Source of the DNA: Clostridiales bacterium
GTDB lineage: Bacteria > Bacillota > Clostridia > Christensenellales > Borkfalkiaceae
Assembly (NCBI GenBank): GCA_015055835.1
Contig: SVHJ01000001.1
Location: 62,001 to 126,000 of the forward strand
Direction of reading: 5' to 3'
DNA: 64,000 bases
Positions 60,806-64,000 of the stretch are shown one piece after another (positions within the stretch are counted from its first letter, which is position 1; every line of letters begins with the position of its first letter). Below the pieces are notes generated by a model, which did no database searches, had not been told where the DNA came from, and was given only the letters and a program-made list of their open reading frames with translations. The position numbers were made by a program, and so were the translations under genes.

Positions 60806-63425
60806 ATGATTTTGTTATAAGCCCTTTACCCACGTATGAACGGTAAACCATATCAACATCTCTCCATCTACTAAACACAAAGTAGAAGTTGCCGTTATTA
60901 TCTACCCACTTTTCGTTTAGGTATGCGCCGTAAAGATTACGAGTGTCTTGCGTACCGATAAGTTTGTTTTGTAGCAGGGTTTGCTTATCACTCCACTCTC
61001 CGTATAAACTTGCAGAGTAGCGAACTACAATTTCAACTGCGTTTACGTCTAAATAACTCATAACCCATTGATCAATGTAAGGGTTATACGCCACCGACAT
61101 ATTTGAAAGTTTTTCATCAACGATAAATATTGCATCGTCAATTTCTTTACTCCAAATAGGAGTTTTTCCATCATATCCTACTAAATATTCGTAAGCACTA
61201 AAAGTTTCAAAATTTTCTATCTTAACTCTACCAAGTTTTAAACCACTCGTTCTATATCCACCACGACCAAATATATAAATATATCCGTCGTTACCATTAA
61301 TTGGGTAAATTTGTGTAAAATGATAACCTTCGTGCTCTGCTAAATTTATGTTAAACTTTTGAGTTGCAGAAATACTTGTCGCATCAATATCAAGATTAAC
61401 AAGTTTTTGCAAAGTCGTTGCATTAAGTCCCGTGCCGTTAATACCACTACCTTCTGAGTGGTCAACCCAAGTTAGGTCAGGCACTCTTACCCAAGTTACG
61501 CCACCGTCAACCGACTTAATACAACCACCATAGTTGTTTTTGTCAATACGGTTTGACGTGCCGTGTCTTGAGAAATAGAATATGTAAATTGCACCGTCTA
61601 TTTCAATACCACCAGAATAAATTTTGGTCGTTTCATAAGAGCCGTTATGTAGTGATGCTAAAGGACTTTCAGCATACTCCGTACTTGACCAACCATTTGA
61701 AGTCCAAAAATATTCAAGTTGTAAGTTATCTGAAAGGTCAGTATCTCTTGTTTTACCAATTACGCCACTACGCCAGTTTTCACTTGAAACATTATCTTCA
61801 ACGCTAAAGGTATCGCCAAAAAGTAGTAAGGTTTCACCGTTTGAAAGGTTAACTGAAATACCAAGGTCAGTACCACCTATATCCCAAGTTTCAAGCGTGT
61901 TGTTTCCTGCATCGTCGTTTTCACATATAAACGAACCTAACACGCTAATATCGCTAAACGTTGCGTCGCAAACAAGTCTAGTGCCAAATGCAGTTACAGT
62001 ATATTTTGAGCCACAACCATAATCGCAAGTTGCCGTTTTTGTACCGTCTTTTTTGTCGGTTGCATCGTTGTTATAAATATAGTTAGTAAAACTATGCTCT
62101 AACTTATTAACGTAATTATCTTTATAACTTTTCCCACAAGAACATTTGTATTCAGTATAGCCTTGTTCAGTGCAAGTTGGGTTTATTACCGTTTGTACGT
62201 AAACGTGTTTGTGAGAAGAAAGTTCTTCTTCAGGGAAAATATCCTCAGCATCGCCAGGTCCTAAAATATTTACTCCTTCAATAATACCAATTAAAGCCTT
62301 CTCACTACTTGTGCTTGAGCTAATAACGTAACCTTCATCGTTTGTTAGAGTTTTTCTTTCGCCGTTTATTATTATCGATACTCTGTAGTAAACACTCTTC
62401 CCTTCAAGTTCTTGGTAATACGACCAATCGCTTCCTTCTTTTGCACTTATCGTAACGATATTTCCATTATATAAAATTTCATAAGGCGATTCGTAAGTGT
62501 TGTATCCTTCAATTATATCTGCGTATGGATTAGTTACTTCTACTTTACTTCCAACTATCGTTATATTTACTACCCCGTCTATATAACTCTTTATGATTTT
62601 TAGTTCCTTACTTGTAAATCTACTATAATATCCGTCACTAGTATCCGTAACATAAACTTCATCTAACGTAGTTACCCTATCTTTATATGCTTTTAATGCT
62701 ACTTCGTATATACTTCTTGCACATTTTTCATCATAGTTTGCATAAATATCAAAAGTACTTTCGTCAGCATAAGTAACCGTTACAAAGCCTCTTGCTACGA
62801 AATCTCTTGCATAGTTGTACGTTAAAATGTTTACGATACTACCTTTTACGTAACTGTAATCTCCCTCTACGTCGTAATACATATTCTTACAATTTGTTAA
62901 TAATCCCTTTTCGCCGTTTGGATAATTTTCAATTGTAAATTCATCATTTACAGTATCAAGTGGCGCTATCAACGTATACCACGAAATTTTTTCTGCAATA
63001 TTCGTGTTCGTTATATCGTATTTCGTTCTAAATTCTAAACCTGTTGGTTTGTTTTGTACAAGTTTTATACTCGCTCCCTTTACCATTTCGAGTTTAATAA
63101 ATACGGCTTCAAAGGTTACGTCTTCTACAATACTCGTAACGTCTACTATCGAGTTTGCTTTATACAAACCTAAACTTTCATTATACCAACCTATGAATTG
63201 ATAACCTTCTTCACTATAGTTCGGCGCGTCAAGTAATACGCTACTGGTATTGGTATCAATTACTGTTCCTTCTACCTCATAAGAAATATTATATCCAACA
63301 TCAAGCACTGCAATAGCACTATTACCAGTTTCAACTGCCGTAGCACCAAACGGCAACGTACTTAAGGAAAACAATGCTGACAAGGTTAAAGTCAACGCCA
63401 AAAATTTTACCAGTACTTTTTTCAT
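60804..63425 (-). CDS. Exported protein with Listeria/Bacteroides-type repeat, Cys-pair repeats and DUF4185-like domain
   Basis: 873 residues from the ATG at 63425, preceded by AAGGAGG; a longer reading of 19 codons would run through the promoter. Signal peptide 1-30 (LPFGATA), no lipobox. Residues 46-110 resemble an InlB/Flg_new repeat (GYQFIGWYNESLGLY...FEAVFI). Residues 118-310 form a domain common in gut Firmicute surface proteins (GASIKLV...GLEFRTKY). Two Cys repeats lie at 405-440 and 444-482. Residues 485-873 fit DUF4185 (DIGGTDLGISV, LLFGDTF, WRSGVIGKT), a beta-propeller-like glycosidase-related domain. Probably secreted and carbohydrate-related (inference). Confidence 0.8.
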   Translation of the reverse strand: MKKVLVKFLALTLTLSALFSLSTLPFGATAVETGNSAIAVLDVGYNISYEVEGTVIDTNTSSVLLDAPNYSEEGYQFIGWYNESLGLYKANSIVDVTSIVEDVTFEAVFIKLEMVKGASIKLVQNKPTGLEFRTKYDITNTNIAEKISWYTLIAPLDTVNDEFTIENYPNGEKGLLTNCKNMYYDVEGDYSYVKGSIVNILTYNYARDFVARGFVTVTYADESTFDIYANYDEKCARSIYEVALKAYKDRVTTLDEVYVTDTSDGYYSRFTSKELKIIKSYIDGVVNITIVGSKVEVTNPYADIIEGYNTYESPYEILYNGNIVTISAKEGSDWSYYQELEGKSVYYRVSIIINGERKTLTNDEGYVISSSTSSEKALIGIIEGVNILGPGDAEDIFPEEELSSHKHVYVQTVINPTCTEQGYTEYKCSCGKSYKDNYVNKLEHSFTNYIYNNDATDKKDGTKTATCDYGCGSKYTVTAFGTRLVCDATFSDISVLGSFICENDDAGNNTLETWDIGGTDLGISVNLSNGETLLLFGDTFSVEDNVSSENWRSGVIGKTRDTDLSDNLQLEYFWTSNGWSSTEYAESPLASLHNGSYETTKIYSGGIEIDGAIYIFYFSRHGTSNRIDKNNYGGCIKSVDGGVTWVRVPDLTWVDHSEGSGINGTGLNATTLQKLVNLDIDATSISATQKFNINLAEHEGYHFTQIYPINGNDGYIYIFGRGGYRTSGLKLGRVKIENFETFSAYEYLVGYDGKTPIWSKEIDDAIFIVDEKLSNMSVAYNPYIDQWVMSYLDVNAVEIVVRYSASLYGEWSDKQTLLQNKLIGTQDTRNLYGAYLNEKWVDNNGNFYFVFSRWRDVDMVYRSYVGKGLITKS

Positions 63426-63450
63426 CTTAAGCCTCCTTATATCTAATGCG

Positions 63451-63466
63451 TACATTATATAATGTA
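63451..63466. promoter_or_regulatory. Operator palindrome overlapping the DUF4185-gene promoter
   Basis: TACATTATATAATGTA is a perfect 16-bp palindrome covering the -10 box of the leftward promoter. ATAATGTA recurs at 63498-63505 and 63514-63521, on the XRE side. Likely binding site of the divergent XRE protein. Confidence 0.65.
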
Positions 63467-63482
63467 AAAGTCTAGTTGTCAA
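63454..63482 (-). promoter_or_regulatory. Promoter of the DUF4185-domain gene
   Basis: On the minus strand TTGACA (63477-63482), 17-bp spacer, TATAAT (63454-63459): full consensus, with the -10 inside the palindrome at 63451-63466. A plus-strand TATAAT at 63497-63502 probably serves the XRE gene. Confidence 0.82.
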
Positions 63483-63531
63483 ACATTTTTGTGTTATATA
63501 ATGTACACAATAGATAATGTAGGTGTTAGTT

Positions 63532-63735
63532 ATGAAATTAAGAATAAAAGAAATTTTAGAAGAAAAAGGTAAAACAAAATATTGGTTGTATGTTCAACTA
63601 GGTTTAAGCTATCAAAACTTTAATAAAATAATAAATAACCAAACTTCAAGCATTAAATTTGAAAATTTAAAAACAATTTGCGACATTTTAGAGTGTTCTC
63701 CAAACGATTTATTTGAAGAATATTATAAAAAATAA
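63532..63735 (+). CDS. Small XRE-family helix-turn-helix regulator
   Basis: 67 residues, almost only a DNA-binding domain of the Cro/cI (HTH_26) type: MKLRIKEILEEKGKTKYWLY, then the helix-turn-helix LGLSYQNFNKIINNQTSSIKF (about 24-44) and the capping ICDILECSPNDLFEEYYKK. The ATG at 63532 has GGTG 6 bp upstream; a GTG at 63523 is part of that site and less likely. It is divergent from the DUF4185 gene, with ATAATGTA operator-like sites between, so it probably regulates that gene and itself. Confidence 0.88.
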   Translation: MKLRIKEILEEKGKTKYWLYVQLGLSYQNFNKIINNQTSSIKFENLKTICDILECSPNDLFEEYYKK

Positions 63736-63760
63736 AAAACGGCTAATCAGCCGTTTTTTT
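63735..63760. terminator. Bidirectional terminator (XRE / TIGR04086 gene)
   Basis: AAAAAACGGCT pairs with AGCCGTTTTTT around AATC, between the convergent genes. Confidence 0.85.
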
Positions 63761-64000
63761 TAAGTTTACCGTTAAAATGCCGGAAATCATACCTATTACA
63801 CTAACGAAAATTAGGTCGATAAAAAATTTATAGTTAAACAAAAACTCTCCGTTTATAATAAAAAATATAGTATAAATTATAATCGTAGCAACTAGCCCTG
63901 TTAAAAGTCCTTTTAAAAACCCCATTTTCCCTTTTATTGTGAAAAAACAACCGATAAATACTGCTATAACTTTAATAAACTGGTTTACTGGCAGGATAAC
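63743..64000 (-). CDS. TIGR04086-type membrane protein, C-terminal part (cut by window edge)
   Basis: The reading frame stays open from the window edge to the stop at 63743 (85 codons visible), so the ATG at 63925 is internal. The pattern VILPVNQFIKVIAVFIGCFF, then KGKMGFLKGLLTGLVATIIIYTIFFII and FFIDLIFVSVIGMISGILTVNL fits the TIGR04086 (YrzE-like) family: three of its four membrane helices and the PVNQ-x-IK motif. Such proteins are about 120 residues with no known function and often lie near yajC/secDF genes. The N-terminus is outside the window. Confidence 0.75.
   Translation of the reverse strand, partial: VILPVNQFIKVIAVFIGCFFTIKGKMGFLKGLLTGLVATIIIYTIFFIINGEFLFNYKFFIDLIFVSVIGMISGILTVNLKKTAD

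Overview
The window looks like a chromosomal segment of a low-GC Firmicute of the class Clostridia, probably a gut commensal. The evidence is the AT-rich sequence with A/T-ending codons, strong AGGAGG-type ribosome binding sites, the murB-php-whiA-dnaE-pfkA and secD-secF-recJ-relA-hemZ gene orders, an archaeal-type (AspS2) aspartyl-tRNA synthetase, and above all a SCIFF peptide with its radical SAM maturase, a pair almost confined to Clostridia. No rRNA, CRISPR array, insertion sequence or complete prophage was seen. Nearly all genes lie on the minus strand. The plus-strand exceptions are a DegV/MATE/EamA block, one tRNA-Leu, two tiny membrane peptides and a small XRE regulator.

Layout. 1-6.4 kb: murB, a PHP phosphoesterase, whiA, dnaE and the start of pfkA, all reading leftward as one probable operon. 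6.4-12.6 kb: an orphan solute-binding-like protein, an NSS-family Na+ symporter, AspS2 and a stand-alone phage baseplate/tail-fibre-like protein. 12.8-16.1 kb: plus-strand DegV, MATE and EamA genes. 16.1-18.5 kb: a GNAT protein, a TIGR04076 protein, a lipoprotein, a 390-bp cluster of structured repeats and tRNA-Leu(GAG). 18.5-22.2 kb: polA-coaE-slt. 22.3-27 kb: tRNA-Leu(CAA), a YwaF-like membrane protein and a 975-residue Cys-rich lipoprotein behind two promoters and a folded leader. 27.2-34.6 kb: uvrC, HAD phosphatase, lon, engB, a DUF6062-like gene and a patatin gene, plus an ArsR-type regulator opposite a 47-residue hydrophobic peptide. 34.9-39.6 kb: rpsO-pnp-deacetylase-M16 peptidase. 39.6-48.4 kb: secD-secF-recJ-relA-MBL-hemZ. 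48.5-50.1 kb: the SCIFF system. 50.1-55.4 kb: a polyamine-type ABC transporter (potABCD) with an XRE-cupin regulator. 55.5-60.8 kb: a repeat lipoprotein, rho, an ATP-grasp ligase, a flavoprotein and a 56-residue membrane peptide. 60.8-64 kb: a DUF4185-type exported protein divergent from an XRE regulator, and the end of a TIGR04086 membrane protein.

Themes. Core replication, repair, translation and secretion operons keep the usual clostridial order but lack some expected members (rapZ/yvcK between php and whiA, apt between recJ and relA). Accessory material sits between them. Three exported proteins (23.7, 55.5 and 60.8 kb) share Cys-pair repeat modules, and two of them share nearly the same module. 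Several SigA-type promoters match or nearly match consensus with 17-bp spacers, which let me place 5' leaders and operators. The least explained items are the structured repeat units beside tRNA-Leu(GAG), the folded leader of the 975-residue lipoprotein, the orphan tail-fibre-like protein, the Leu/Cys-rich micropeptide and a SecD/SecF pair lacking the expected proton-relay aspartates.
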